A stretch of 64,000 nt of DNA from Dasyornis broadbenti. Its lineage: Eukaryota; Chordata; Aves; Passeriformes; Dasyornithidae. The notes beneath the pieces were generated by a model. That model made no database searches, was not told the origin of the DNA, and worked only from the letters and a program-made list of their open reading frames with translations. The position numbers were made by a program, and so were the translations under genes. Shown here piece by piece: positions 14,201 to 27,544 of this stretch. Where the stretch lies: contig VZRN01001316.1 in NCBI GenBank assembly GCA_013397935.1, positions 57,720 to 121,719 of the forward strand. The letters run 5' to 3'. Numbering within the stretch: the first letter of the stretch is position 1; the number at the start of each line of letters is the position of its first letter.

Positions 14201-16924
14201 CAGCTATCAGAACCAGCCCGTCATTACACTTGTTGGAGTCAGCCTCTCAACTGTAAGCATTGAGTGTAGTTATCAGCTATTACCAGCAACAGCTTTATTC
14301 TATTAATTACAAGGGTGTAATGAACAGAAGGTGCTCTAGGAATTACTGGTTGTGATCCATGTCTCCTCCTCCAACCTGACTCACTACCAGGGAAAAGGCA
14401 TTTTACAACCCAAGAGTCACTTCAAATTGCAGAGCAGTGGGAGTGTATTCTGGGGAAGTGTTACTATGCTTGCCCTTTTAATAAACTCTTCTGTAAGAAT
14501 GCACAATTTGACATAGGATAATAGGCTTGACAGTGAAGGCCAAAGATAAAAAACACATAATAACAAAGAAATAATGCTAAATGAAAATAAAAATAAAAAT
14601 AAATTCAAGTTTACAACTAAGCAGAGTATTTAAGTCCAATCTACTAGTTGAAAGACTGAGAAAAAACACCTTCAGGTATACAGACCCTGAAGATCTTCTG
14701 TGACCTTGTCAGCTTCAATACCAGAATTATTTTAATATCATGTCTTCCTCATTTAGATCAAAGTAACTTACAATAAAACACATAGGAGAGATGTGTATTG
14801 TCACCAGTGCTTTTTCATCAAAGCTGAACAATTCCTAACACTGTTCTTATAAAGGTACATAAGCAATGCAAATTATCTTTGGACAAGAATTATAAAATAA
14901 AATTTCCAATCAAGCACAACAGGATATTTGCTCTGTTAGTGCTAGAAAACTACATTCTATTTACACTGTATTACTTCAGTCAGGATTATTTTAGAATCAT
15001 TATCTGGCATGAGCTACCATAAAAATCTGTACATGAATAATAAATCAGTAGTGTTTACCTTGTTTATTTTTCATGAATATGTGAGAACAACATTTCTGAT
15101 GGGAACATCTCATTTGAAGCAAGAAATTTCTTACCTGACTAGCTTAGTTTTCACATTATAAATATAAAAAGATGCAGAAAAACATGGAAAATGTTTCAAT
15201 AGACAACACAAAATCTGTATAAAAAACAATATTAGAGGTTCAAAGGAAACATATGCCATCCAAAAGAAGGCTCTTTTAAAAACAAACAAACAAAAAGCTG
15301 GAATGGTTAAGCTGCAGAGAAAAAAAAAGCTGCAAGAAAATGACATTCTTCAGTAAGTCTCCCCAAAGAAGGAAAACAGAAAAATATGTCAAGTATGGCA
15401 TGACAGTTTTAAAAACAGAATGAAGCAGGTCAAAAGAGATGGAGGAACAATTGCATAAAGCCATAAAAGGCAGCAATAAATTATTTTTCAAACAAATCAG
15501 GAGGAGTAAGCCCATTAAGGTGCCTCTGTAGAGCTAATAGAAGATCAAAGGGTAAAAAGAGTTCTTGGAACACATGATCACCACAGAAAAGGGATGCTAC
15601 AAAAGAAAACTGGGAAGAGAATGACTGCTGGGATCAGACAGTGTCCACTGAGGTGATCCAGAAGAACTCAGGAATGAACAGAGCCATCAGCTACAGTATT
15701 CTTGTTCAAACTGCCTCAGTGCCAGAGGAATGAAATATGCCAAATGGACTCTGGAGGACCGTAGGGAGCAACATGGTGATGAGTATGAAATTTTTAAAAG
15801 GCAAACTTGCAGCTGCGTCTAAAGCAAAAAGCAAACAAAGGAATGAACACGCTGGCAAGAGCCATCAATGCCTTTGTAAAGGAAGTCAGGCTTCATTAGA
15901 TTTCCTTCAACAAGCCGCTTGAGACACAGACAAGAAAGATCCTGATCATGAAATCTGAATGCCAAAAATACTTAAAGAAAAGCAGGATGAGGTAGGGCAG
16001 ATAGGAACCCCCTCATGCTGAAGTTAAGATGCCACAGCAAAAGGTGAGTTCAAAAAGTAATGCCTGTTCCCAGTCTAGCAGAAGCATAGAATGCTGTTCT
16101 CTACTCTTCTAATTACCCCATTTTCTTCGTATCTATGCTGTCTCAAATCAGTCATTAAAACAGCAGGTCAAAATTAAAAAAACATAACTGGTTACAGGAA
16201 TTGGGTATTTGACTCCTTCCTTTTTGGGTTTTCAGGATCTACAAATGTTAAAGTAACAAGAATTCCACATCTTGTTCACTTCCAGAGCTATGGAGAGTAG
16301 ATTAATTAAGCTTATAGATAATTTCTAGTGAATATAATAACCTGGAACAGTACTTACAAGAGGGGATAAAAAAAATTTTAAATTAAGTTTATCATTCACA
16401 GGAAGAGAAAAGTAAGTAGATGTGTTAAATATGTGTAAAAGAAGTGAACAAAAGTGAAAAAGTCCATAAGAAGTTGAAATCTCTTACATTGTAAAACACT
16501 GTGCAGAAAAGACTCATCTTCATGACTTTCCTGGATTTTTTTTCGAATTACACTTAGTATGTAAATGAAACATCTCACAGATTATAAAATGTGGATAAAT
16601 CTCAACAAGATACTGTTCAACACTAAGAATTAATTATACAGCAATAAACTTCATAAGCAACAAAAATAAAAGAATTTTTAAAATATGAAACAGCTACAGT
16701 CCTAAATCTATTTAGTTTCCATATTCAGTATGACTTTAAAAACCCAATAATATGTTGGAACTTATTAGATTTAATCCTTCACACAGTTTGTCTCATAACT
16801 GGTAAAAAACATTATAAAAAAAATTAAGATAACATCACTTCTTGTTTCATCAGAAAAGTCTATAGGAGAGAGTAGTTCTTAAATGAATTTTCTTTCAAGT
16901 TGCTTCAGAAACAGTACTATCATA

Positions 16925-17311
16925 TCATAGAATCACAGACTGGAAGGAACCTCAAAGATCATTTAGTTCCATCCCCCCTGCCATCGGCAGGGACACCTTC
17001 CACTAGACCAGTTTGCTCAGGGTCCCATTCAACCTGGCCTTGAACACTGCCAGGGATGGGGCATCCACAACCTCTCTGGGCAATGTGTGCCAAATGCCCA
17101 CTATGCTCATAGCAAAAGATTTCTTCCTAATATCAAATCTAAACCTCTCCTCTTTCAGTTTGAAGCCACCCCTGGTCCTGTCACAGTCGAACCCCTTGTC
17201 CTGTCACTATACGCTTGTGGAAAAAGACCCTTTCCAGCTCTCTTGTAGTCCCCCTCAGGTGCTGAAAGCCACAAGTAAGGTCATTCTGGAGCTTCTTTTC
17301 TCCAGAGAAGG
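16925..17311 (-). repeat. CR1 LINE, 3' end fragment
   Basis: Begins TCATAGAATCACAGACTGGA and continues through the typical inverted CR1 tail: ccatcccccctgccat, a cattcaacctggccttgaac segment, gggatggggcatccacaacc, tttcttcctaatatc, and gagcttcttttctccag. This is the reverse complement of the CR1 3' end, so the element points to the minus strand, the same way as LRBA. Roughly 390 bp, 5'-truncated as usual for CR1. No intact reverse transcriptase. The 104-codon open frame on the plus strand over it is not a gene. Confidence 0.93.
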
Positions 17312-17709
17312 TAAGAGTTATCTTTGATAACTCATAGACATGTTTCTATAATATATTTTAATTTAAAATCGAAATACATCAAAAATGAGGTGTCTCAGTA
17401 TTCCAGTGCAATTTTTTATTTCTTCTTCTCCTTTTGCCTGTTAAAGCATAGTGAAAGAGGAACCACAGTTTTTCACTCCTTCTTTCATAATTAGCCAATA
17501 CTTTATCCCAACGGTTCCCAGAGCATAGGGAAAATGTTACAACAGTCAAACAGAAAAGGAACTTTTTATTTCAGAAAAATTCTCCTTTGTTTCACATGAC
17601 ACAATTAATCCTAAAAATTGCCTCCTCAGGAATATGAGAAATTTAATCTCCCAGTTTGGGACTTGCCAACATATTGCAGTAGAACAAAATTGGTTAATAT
17701 TCCCAGGGG

Positions 17710-17737
<28 letters not shown>
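17710..17737. repeat. (A)28 run
   Basis: Twenty-eight consecutive A. No recognisable retrogene or SINE body lies directly before it on the plus strand, so I treat it as simple sequence. Confidence 0.9.
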
Positions 17738-17740
<3 letters not shown>

Positions 17741-19308
17741 TCTCCTATGCTCAGCATTCTGTGAAGCATTTATAATATCTCAAAAATGTGTTTAGAAATG
17801 AAAATCGTTTTTTTCTTCCTTCTACTAACAGACAGATGGTGCTGTAACACCTAAACGGCGCAATGCAAAAGGCAGCATTTATTTAAAAATTTCAATTTGA
17901 GAGAGTTAAGCCCATTCATAACAAAACGGTTAATGCCTTATTTTTCTGTGAGGTTACATCTAACTTCCTTTGTGTTGCCCCATTACACATTTGCAATCTT
18001 AAGGACAACAAATTTTGGGTCCATTCCTACAACTTGCACTATTATTTCCGTGTGTTCTGTGGAGAACCAATGCTGCTGACCCACTCTACAAGAGAGAATA
18101 TCCACTGAAAGCACTACAAAATCTTTTGTTTTAATAAATCAGGACATTACCATAACACGTGATGAAAAACACTTAATACAAAAGGATACTGGAAGAACCA
18201 CAGAAAGACTTTTTCAATTCATAGGTTCTATAACAAAGAAGCTTTTGTTAAAAATGCTGGAAAACTATGGAGAATATGGACCCAGTCAAGGATTAAAGCT
18301 TTCTTTCCCACAATAACTTCTTGCTATGTATAGAAGCAACAATCATCTATAGAAACCACAAAAGCACCAAATACCTTTCCATAATTCTTTCAAGGTCTCT
18401 CAAACATTCTTTTAACTTATGGGTATTCTGCCAAAATTTATTTGCAGTAATTTTCAGTCACTTCCTCTGATACAAATAATGTATTCCAACACTTAATGCT
18501 TAGTGCACTAAAGGGGAAAAGATGAGGAATACAGAAAATTATCAATCTACAGAAGCACTAGATTTTACCTTCCGCCAAGGAAACAAAAAAATAAACAGCT
18601 ACATCCAAGTCACTGTTGGAATGCTTGCCTAGCCTTGCATCCCATCTCTGTCAAGGCAATACCAGTTGTAAGATTCGTTTCCCAGCACAAACCATGAAGT
18701 AAAACATTCCATTTATTACCACAGTCTGTAAATTGACACTGAATAAGAATTAAAACTGTGAGGAAGTCCAAGCCTTCCGCATGAAAAAGCATAACTGAAC
18801 ACAAAAGGGCAACAATTTTACAGCAGCTGGAAATGCTAGATTTAATTATTGAAGAGAAATCATGCAGAGAAGTTAGCTGCCTAGCATGATTTATAACAAA
18901 TGCAAAGGGAAAGTCATGTGAAATTCTCAGCTCATCAACAGAAACAGCCAATAACGAGAATGCCAGCACTTTATATTTCTATGGATGACAAGAATTTGAA
19001 AAAAGAAAGAGTAAAAATTCAAGGAGATGACACCACACAATCTTTCAAAAAAGAGACTTTGAGAAGGCAGGTTATTTTGCCAATTACAATAGCAGTTACA
19101 TTTTATTGAAAAGATTACCAAGGGCTCTGTTTTCCTCAGATTGAAGAATCTTTGTCCACCTATTATAGAAAGTTTTCTGAAAATTATCATGTGGCATGTT
19201 CCACTGCTCATCTACACACACCATGATGTACAACACTATGAATAGTTTTGTATTGTACATTTTACCCCATTTTCCTAATTTTTCATGTGAACTTTCCACG
19301 CCAAAAAA

Positions 19309-19378
19309 AGCCCCCAAAACAAAATTCCCAAAAAAACCCCAAAAAACCCCCAAAAAACCAAAAAACAAAACAAAATAA
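19309..19378. repeat. C/A-rich tract, G-runs on minus strand
   Basis: Runs of C3 to C5 alternate with A4 to A7 (cccccaaaac, aaaaaaccccaaaaaacccc and so on). On the minus strand, the transcribed sense strand of LRBA, this gives four or more G runs of three or more, separated by T-rich spacers. Confidence 0.85.
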
Positions 19379-22300
19379 GAAAACCCCACAACATGTTGAT
19401 GGAACATTCATCAAAAATAGTTTGCACAAGCATTGAGACATGATATCACAGTTTTGCCTAAATCCAGTAGTGCCATCCAATAGCAAACTAAAGCTTCACT
19501 AGAAAGATGAAACACTGAACAGTCCAGGCCTAAAAACCTTGCAGGTTTACTTATTTAGAATTCTATAAATATGTATATTCACCCACAAATACACGAAGAG
19601 ATTTATATGAGACAGGAGGCATATCCAAGGCACTGGGCACTCCTGTCATAAATTATAAAATAAAGTCAATTAGAGTACAAAATTCCCTTCCCCTGCGCAC
19701 ACCAAATCCAATTATTCCCATAGGCTCGACTCTGCAGCAGTCTGCACAGATAATCTAAGACACAGTGAGAATCACCACATTTTTCAAGGTCATTTCTAGA
19801 AAACAATCTGGGTGGTAGCATGAAATTACCATAAAAGGGTTCCTCTTCAGGATTTTCAATTCTGCCAAACACTGAGGGTGAGATCTTGAAAAACACCTAA
19901 GAGACATGTGCATATAAATCCCAGGGACAATGGGCAAAATTTAAGATTGTAAGGGTTATAGGTTATGTTAGAAATGTTCACATTCCCTGAAAAAAAAGTG
20001 AGTTTCCTTGCCACCCCAATAGAGAAATGGGTAGAATATTCCTTCACCAGGCTTCTCCGAGGCTCAGTGACACTGTAAAATGAGTAAGCCTGTCTCAGGC
20101 TTCCTGGTGACCTCCCCATATGTCTACATACATGGATAGAACCTTATACAGGTAGCAGTGAAAAGACAAAGCTTCTGAGAGAAAATTGCCATGAGAAGAC
20201 ACAAGAAGAATAGAATATTTTTCTATTCCTTTCAGTTTAAACATATCTCGATCAGGCACTCAGGGTTTACTGCATATCTAAAGTTACAGCACAAATTGGA
20301 AAAATATGCCAAAAAAAAAAAAAGGAAAAAGAAAACAAAACCCAAAACTATCCTTGCTTTAGAGACTCTTGCCCTGCTTTGGGTCATCCTACTGTATGAA
20401 AAGGGTTCCTCTCAATGTTCTCACCAACACAGGGTCCCACCACATGGAGAGAGAACAAAACCCAACCAAAGCTTATGCAGCAAAGTTTACATCTGCTGCA
20501 TTTGCTGTTGCTTCTGTCACCTCCTGGATGTGGAAAAAATTGATAGGTGGACATTTCTCAATTCGTTTCTGGAAGGAAAACATTTCTCCTGTACTTTCAG
20601 TGAATTAAGAACCAAATAGGAGTGGCACCTTCCCCTCTAGACCTAGTGCAATTATAAAATTGTCACCTGACAAATAATTTCCTGCATCCCATTTCTAAAA
20701 TGAAATTTTTGGTACAGAAGTGCCTTTCCTCTACTTCCTGTTCTCCCAGGTTTTTCCTTCCTCTTACAATGACAATCTTTACCCCATTTATAACTGAATA
20801 TATATATATAATTATACATAACTATGGAACTTCATTATGAAGCTTGTCTAAATTTCCCATTGCTTTCTCCTGCCTCTATGTGCTCCAAATACCAGACTTC
20901 AGTTTTAAAAGATCAATTGCCTTTTACTTTAAAACTGCCCTTGCACCATAGTACAAACCTCTCAAAAATCTGACTCAGATGTTGCAAGGCTCATCTTCAT
21001 TATGACTTTTAGAAATGGAAAACTACAATCAGGTAGCAGTAAACATACTACAGATCTTTAAAAAGAAAATGGAATTGGATTTGTGCTGACTAAACGTTAG
21101 CATGGATTATTTCGTATGTGATATGAAATACCTAACATGCAAGTCTGAATAAAAATGAAAAATGGGTAGTTCTTTTCTCATTTCTCATCTGACGGTCTTT
21201 ATCCTTCACTCAACCAGTCTCACCTGCTCTCTCCCCTGTGCTCAGGTGACAAAACTTTTTTCTGATCTAAACCGCACATGGCAATCCCAACCATTTTTTT
21301 AAAAAACCTGCAACTAGTAATTACCAGAAGCCCAAAATGCTTTTAAATGTGATCAAACCCACATTTACATATACCATTTTTCTGGGCCAAATGTTATAGG
21401 ATCACTCTATTTTCCAAGAGATTGTTTAATCGATTTGTCTTACACAGGATCGGCTCACTTTCTTCAGCTGTCATATCTTAAGACATGGATGGACGATGGT
21501 ACACCAGAATTTCTCATTGTTAATGTGGTACCTGGAGATGGATATGACTAATGGTTCCCCTTTCCACAAAGGAACAAAACACTGACTGAAGTTTGCCACA
21601 GACTCCAGGTTCTTTAAGCCTTTGGTAGAATCCAACACTTGCATATCCTTAGTTTCTACACCTGTGGAAGTCATGCTGGATCAAAGTCTTTCCTACACAG
21701 GAACAAAACTAAACTGGATAAACAGGCTGCTGGTATTTGAGTACAATAGTCTCTGTTTAAGTTCCACCTGATGAGTTAAACCTCTTGAGCAACCACCACT
21801 GAGACAGCACACACTCAAACCAGCATCAGCCTAAAGTATCAGCCAGCTCTCATCCTAGAGAGTTGTAACAGCAGAACTCAGAGTTATATTAAAAATGTAA
21901 GTTGATGCTCTGTTGAAATTTCTTCCAGACACCATAAAAGGTATCTTGAGACTGAATGAGGGCTAAAAGTGAAGTTGTAACTGAACAAGCGTATTCACAG
22001 ATAGCCTGTATTTGTATGACAGAATCCTTTATTTCTCATATGTTTCCTACATACACAGACCCTTCCTTTGCAAATAGTTTGTATCTAAAGGAAAAAGTGA
22101 GCTGTTCATCTAATCAATAATGCCATGTCATACATAGTGCTTCTGCACAAATCCAGAGCAGATGATGTCCCAGTCCAATGATTATGAGGCAACGGAGTAA
22201 AAGGATGCACTTTTCATCTCCACAGGACTGTCGCCAAACCCTTGATATAATAAATGAAACACGCCTGCTATTTCACCATTGCAAAATGGTACTGTAGATA

Positions 22301-23295
22301 TCTTACATCATCTCTGTTTGCAGGAGGGGGTAACTAGCACTAGATGAAGTGCAGATCTGTTATTAGACAATGCACAGCTTGAATCCTGGGGCCAACACAG
22401 ATGACCTTTAGAACACAAGCACTGTCTAAGACAAATATGCTTTCATCTTTGGGGAGTATTTTTTCAAGTAAAGATTTAAGAGAAAAACAGTTTAGGAATA
22501 CGTTAAGCACAAATGTGCCTTCAATCTCTTAATGTTTCATTTCAAAAACAAAACCACAAGTAATATCATATGTCAGAAGAAAGACCAAGTACTCCTTTAG
22601 TAGAATATTAGTGAATTGAGAGAGATTTAGCTTCATTTTCATTTAACCAGTAATTAAAGCACAGGGAAAGCCGATACATAATGTAACCAAGATCCAAAAT
22701 TGCAGATATGACCAAAGTGATTCTGAAAACAGGTTTGTATTTTTGTTACAAGTTTATTACAAAAACGGAGACCATAATTTCATTTTAGACTCCCTTAACT
22801 GGGGTGAAAATATGAAAACATAAGTAAACCACACTGAGGCATGTAAAACACAAGGAGAACGGTTTTAGAGAGGGATTAAGTTAAATAGCAAATGATACAA
22901 AAAGGAAAAAAAAAGTAATTTCTCATTTTGTACTTCACAGGCTGTTACCACTTATCTTGAGCAAAGTGGTTTTTTTCAAACCTGTATCTTGACTGTGATG
23001 CTAAACAGCTTTAACACATACAGTGATACTTGCTAAATGGAAAAGAGCACCATTGGCATGATAAAATTCTTTCCCTTACAAACAGATTTCATCAAGTTCT
23101 GAGCTGCTCTGCTCAGTCCATTTTTCCATCAAAGTTAGTGGCAAACTCATCAAATCACCCTACCCTGCAAAGCACTTTTGAGAATGGAACCTCCTGAGGC
23201 CTGAAAAGCCCATAACACACACTGGAATCTGCAAACACAGTGGGATGGTTATGCTTCTGTGTTTTGCCTTTTGTAAACAAGATTTCCTTTCTTAC

Positions 23296-23404
23296 CTCAA
23301 ATTCAGCATGGCGGTTAATATCCTCTGCCCTCTGTCTGCTCAGGATAAATTCTGCTTCATTAGCTACTCGTACCAGATGGTCCTTCATGGTTTGACTCAG
23401 CAAC
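23296..23404 (-). CDS. LRBA: LRBA internal exon e (LLSQTMKDHLVRVANEAEF ... HAEFE)
   Basis: Seen: acceptor ctctgtcctcag ends at 23405; the exon is 109 nt, one base completing Arg then 36 codons: LLSQTMKDHLVRVANEAEFI followed by LSRQRAEDINRHAEFE, ending in phase 0 at donor GTAAGA (23295). Known family: both paralogues carry KDH.VRVANEAEFIL.RQRAED.. .HAEFE; the LLSQTMKDHL start and ILSRQ fit LRBA, whereas I recall LLCHAMKDHI and ILNRQ for NBEA. The segment is predicted helical and charged. Oddity: Asn in AEDINRH where I would expect His; see findings. The longer open frame 23155-23403 runs past the donor into intron. Confidence 0.94.
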
Positions 23405-26400
23405 CTGAGGACAGAGATTTAAGAACTGCCTTAAGAGAATGAAGTCCAAAACCAAAAATCTGTAAATACAATATATATGCAAGTATGTTGGACTCTCATG
23501 ACTGACTTTATTGTGTTCAGAAAACTGTAAAAATAAGGCTGGAGGGTAATACTCTGGCAACTAGTAAAACTGTATTTCTATAATAAACCAAAGTAAATAC
23601 TAAACAAAATGTAAACACTCCAGACAGTCATTTGTTTTACCTGGAATAGAGTACATGTAAAAAAAATCTTTCACATACACCACAATATAAAGTAAGCAGT
23701 TTATGCATATAAACATCCACAGTTAAAGCTCTTACATAACTGATGTAAAATCTAAATTAAAAAATGCAATGCAATATAGTTTTTCCTCCAAATGCAAGAT
23801 TGAAATTTTATGTAAGTATACATTTAAGTAATATTTTCAGGATTATAAAACATTCTCAGTCTCACAAATGAAATGCTAAGATATACATTGTTCCAGGTTA
23901 CGTACAGAATAAGCCATAATTCAAACTGAGATTTCTGAGGCCTTCATAAACCCTGAGTTTATGAATGGCAGCAGAGTTGACAGATTGAATTACAATCCAA
24001 TTATTCTATGAGTTCACATACTGTTACTAAAAACATTTCCTTTTTAATTAGTTACATTGGGATTCATAAAGTTTAAACTGGCTATACAGGAGCCACACTG
24101 TTTTAGAAGGAACACATTTCTACAGGATCACTCAAAGATACACCAGATAAATCCATTACATGCTCTACTGATTCATTCTTTAAAATATCTGTTATGAAAC
24201 CCCTTTTTTTAATAAGGCTTCTAGCTGTAGGAAAAAAAGTAGCAAAACATAACCTCGCTTGCCTTGCACGTATAAGCTAAAGTACATTTCAACAAATTCA
24301 GAGTCTACTGAGAGGCTTCCTTTACAACCACAGGATTTATTATGCAGGATGCCTTCTAATGCATACAATGTTAATTTCAACCTCAATAACTTATTTATCT
24401 GAAGTAAGGCTCCACCTGCCTCTAACTGTATGTTTGAAAGGGTGATGCTCTGCTGTCTCTTTTCCTATGCTATTCAGAATTCCACACTTGCAGGAGACTT
24501 GCAGGTCCCATGCCTGCTCCCATGAGAAGAAATCCAGAGGCAGAACAACATCTGAAGCTCTGTTCACTGTCCTTCTCATTACAAAGCTCAGAAAACTGCG
24601 GCACAACAGCCACATGAGACCACGAGCTCATGAACCAGCCAAGCTGGTAGATTACTGTCTCCCCATGGACGAAGTCTTCAAATAAGAAGTACGCACAATT
24701 CAATATTTGAAGCATAACTTCACCTTCTGTTTGGGGGGGCTTGTACAAAAGCCACGCATTTAAAATCACATTAAAATTGTTTTTATTTTTTTCTGGTTTT
24801 AGTCACTGTTAGAATGAAAGTAGCTGTTGAGCAACAAACACACAATTCTGCCAATTCATCTGCATCCATTAGCAACAAACCAGGGAACAAGAAATTTTAT
24901 GTAACAAATTTCATAGTCTGGGTAGATTCCAAGCATTTGACTATTTCTCCATGATCTCCAGCAGTGCATTCAAATCTGACACAGAAGTATTTTGGCAGAC
25001 TTTTTTTTAATTGAACTAAGAACTGTTTAAAAATGAAGGGGATCATAAATGCTCATGTACTACGATATTATGTATTACAAGTTGCATGTAACACAGTTGG
25101 ACAGTATTCCATTATTTCTCTTGAGTTTGCCAATGCCAATATCTTCTGCTAGCTTAATCAGACTTTGAAAAATACTAGCTGTCCTCTAAAAGGTCTACTT
25201 TTAATCTAACACTAATTATCATCTACAAGTCCCACTTTTTTATCACCTGTTTAATAATTGTTTTAACACTCTTCAACATGGTTTTCATTTTTATCTACCA
25301 AACACAACCAGTCCAGCACTTGCAATGCATCTCCAGAGATGATGCATATGTTCCAAACAAAGCAAAGAACTACATTCCCTAACACAGAACACTACAATCC
25401 AAACAGACTAGAAAGGTACCTAGTGAAAACAAACAGGTTTCAAGTATCAGGAAGAGCTTCATCTCTTATGGATCAGCTGTCTCTTCTGTTACCCCCACCT
25501 ATCCTCACTAATCCCACACAATCTCCTTACTTTGTTTATGATATTCCACACAGGTGTAGGCCAGGTAGATAAAACTGAGACATCATTTTATTTTCTTTTT
25601 ACATTCAAGAACTTTAAATTTTAATCTTTCTTTTCAGTACAACCTTTTCCAAACATTGCATGCGCTCTGATTAACCTTTTCATAATAAACAATTGAAGTT
25701 GTATCATCATCTAGGGCACTTTGGAGTTCGTTTATAAAACAGTATTCACATACATGACATCACTCAGATTTCTATTTTGAATTTACCATTTAAGTGTGGA
25801 ACTCTGCAAACTAAATATTTATCTATACATAAATGTAACGATGGCATGATACAACAGAGGACTCTATAGGCATTATTAAAAATCAAAGGCAAATATGAGC
25901 TCATAGCACCTGTAGAAATGAGAACACCTTTGCTTATATATCTTAAATGAAGTTTTAATCATCTACTAAACACTAATTTTGGGAACCTTGGCAGCTGCTA
26001 CTTTTCCATTTGAGGGAAACAAAATGTTGAACAGAAATTTAAGTGTAGCTCACTGCTTTCAATAAAACAACTGTTCCCAGGCAAGCAGACCACTGTGGAG
26101 GCAGGCAAGGACAGGCATCTGACTCTTGCTGAAGGATTGGTTCAACTCCAAACTACACATAATACATTTTGTACATGTGGGAGAGCCTATAAACTGTATC
26201 ACCTAGATCAGGTAACTTTGAGAGACAAATGCTTTCTTCTTAAGGAAAAAATGTTCTTAAACATCAGATTCTACTCACTAAGACAGTAAGTGCATTTCAT
26301 GGATTTAAAGGATCACGGTCAGGAATCATTGCCAGTTCCTGCTCTGGCCTCCTACACAAAATTAATTGTTTTCAGTAAGACATTCATAATCAATTTCCTC

Positions 26401-26470
26401 CATCAAGTCTATACCTTCTGTTTGTGCTCTTCCAGAAAGATGCTTTTTTTTTTTTTTTAAAGTTTGAAGT

Positions 26471-26649
26471 TCATAGAATCATGGAATGGTTTGAGCTGGA
26501 AGGGAGCTCAAGTATCAGCCAGTTCCAAACCCTTTGCCATGGGCAGGGCCACCTTCCACTAGATCAGGTTGCTCAAAACCCCATCCAACCTGGCCCTGAA
26601 CACTTCCAGGGATGGGCATCCACAACTTCCCTGGGCAATCTGTGCCAGA
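26471..26649 (-). repeat. CR1 LINE, short 3' fragment
   Basis: Starts TCATAGAATCATGGAATGGT and retains gccatgggcagggccacc, ccatccaacctggccctgaa and gggatgggcatccacaac before losing similarity after ctgtgccag. About 180 bp, minus orientation. It sits 29 bp after the start of a 15-base T run (26444-26458) and about 180 bp before solo LTR 1. Confidence 0.92.
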
Positions 26650-26820
26650 CAAACAAGATATTTTACACCATGTGCTCCCATACAGAAGTTTTATAATAAG
26701 GCAATTTGTGTCAATTAAAATAAACAAAGAAAGGGAATGAAAATTTTCTAACCATAATTATTGGTCTGCTTTTATCCTGATTTTTTTCCCCCCAGCAACT
26801 AGATTACATTAGTTCTTTTC

Positions 26821-26825
26821 CAGTT
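26821..26825. repeat. Target site duplication, left copy (CAGTT)
   Basis: CAGTT directly before the LTR TG terminus; identical to 27545-27549 directly after its CA terminus. Perfect 5-bp match. Confidence 0.88.
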
Positions 26826-27544
26826 TGTTGGAGGTTGGGAATTTTTCCATCCTGTGGCTAGAGAGACCTTAATGGGCCTTAACGACTGGGTACTTAAGAG
26901 ATAACGACTGGGTACCTAAGGGACAAAGACGCACTTAAGAGACTAAAAACATAGCCAGGTGTAGCAAGAGAAGAAAAAGGTGGCTGGTCGTGGGCAGAGA
27001 CACACTTGCTCCCGGGACTTGTTGGAGGAGACAGCTGCTGTTTCTTCTTCCCCTTCACTGCTGCCGCGGCAGCTTAGCACTGCCGGGTTTTTCTTCCTTG
27101 CTGGAGTCTCTGCTACCCTTTTGTTCGCCGGCTCGAGTGGACAAGCTCTGCCGCCCAGTTTGCTGCCCTGAGATTCCCTGCTGCAGCTCCGCTCGCCGTG
27201 CAGCCGCCTCGCCCTCTGCTCCGTCCGCCATCACCGAGGAGCTGAGCTCGCGCCACAGCGCCCCCTGTCGGCCGTGACCGTAACTGCACCAAAGGGGAGG
27301 GCGGTGTCTGGCAGCCCAGAGAAAGCTGCCACCGGGTATGTGGTTTGTTTATTTGTTATTGCTACTGTTATTGTTGCCTGTTTCCTCGTTATAGATACGA
27401 GTAAAGAACTGTTATTCCTTTTCCCATATCTCTGCCTGAGAGCCTTTGATTTCGACCCTATAACAATTTGGAGGGAAGGGAGTCATATCCTCTAAGGCAG
27501 GTTTCCACCTTCCTTAGCAGACGCCTGTCTTCCAAACCAAGACA
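26826..27544. mobile_element. Solo LTR 1 of an endogenous retrovirus (ERVL-like), 719 bp
   Basis: Starts TGTTGGAGGTTGGG and ends ...CCAAACCAAGACA, with TG...CA termini, and is flanked on both sides by the same 5 bp, CAGTT (26821-26825 and 27545-27549). A 5-bp duplication suits ERVL/class III elements. The body is CpG-rich (for example gagctcgcgccacagcgccc) in an AT-rich intron. No internal gag, pol or env adjoins it, so it is a solo LTR. It holds a 22-bp tandem duplication (26881-26902, 26903-26924). Orientation is unresolved: AGTAAA sits near the plus 3' end, while AATAAA is found on the minus strand. Small open frames inside are not genes. Confidence 0.9.

Larger units (their letters stand above)
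994..23295 (-). other. LRBA: LRBA intron (22.3 kb)
   Basis: From donor GTAAGA (23295) to acceptor tttcttttcttcccag (994). Phase 0 on both sides and continuous protein (HAEFE|SLCAQY), so no coding exon is missing. Contains a CR1 tail at 16925-17311, a 28-base A run at 17710, a C/A tract at 19309-19378 and scattered AT-rich simple sequence. A stretch at about 15.5-16.06 kb is less AT-rich and unassigned. No other gene, RNA gene or CRISPR-like array seen. Confidence 0.8.

Noticed and set aside
15737..15922. Possible remnant of a retroviral envelope or other mobile-element protein
   Set aside because: The resemblance is limited to a few residues and the frame breaks at once on both sides; not enough to call.
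17013..17327. 104-codon plus-strand open frame
   Set aside because: It covers the CR1 tail in antisense; not a CR1 protein and not a gene.
18610..18969. 119-codon minus-strand open frame
   Set aside because: No recognisable domain; inside an intron whose flanking exons join in phase. Probably chance.
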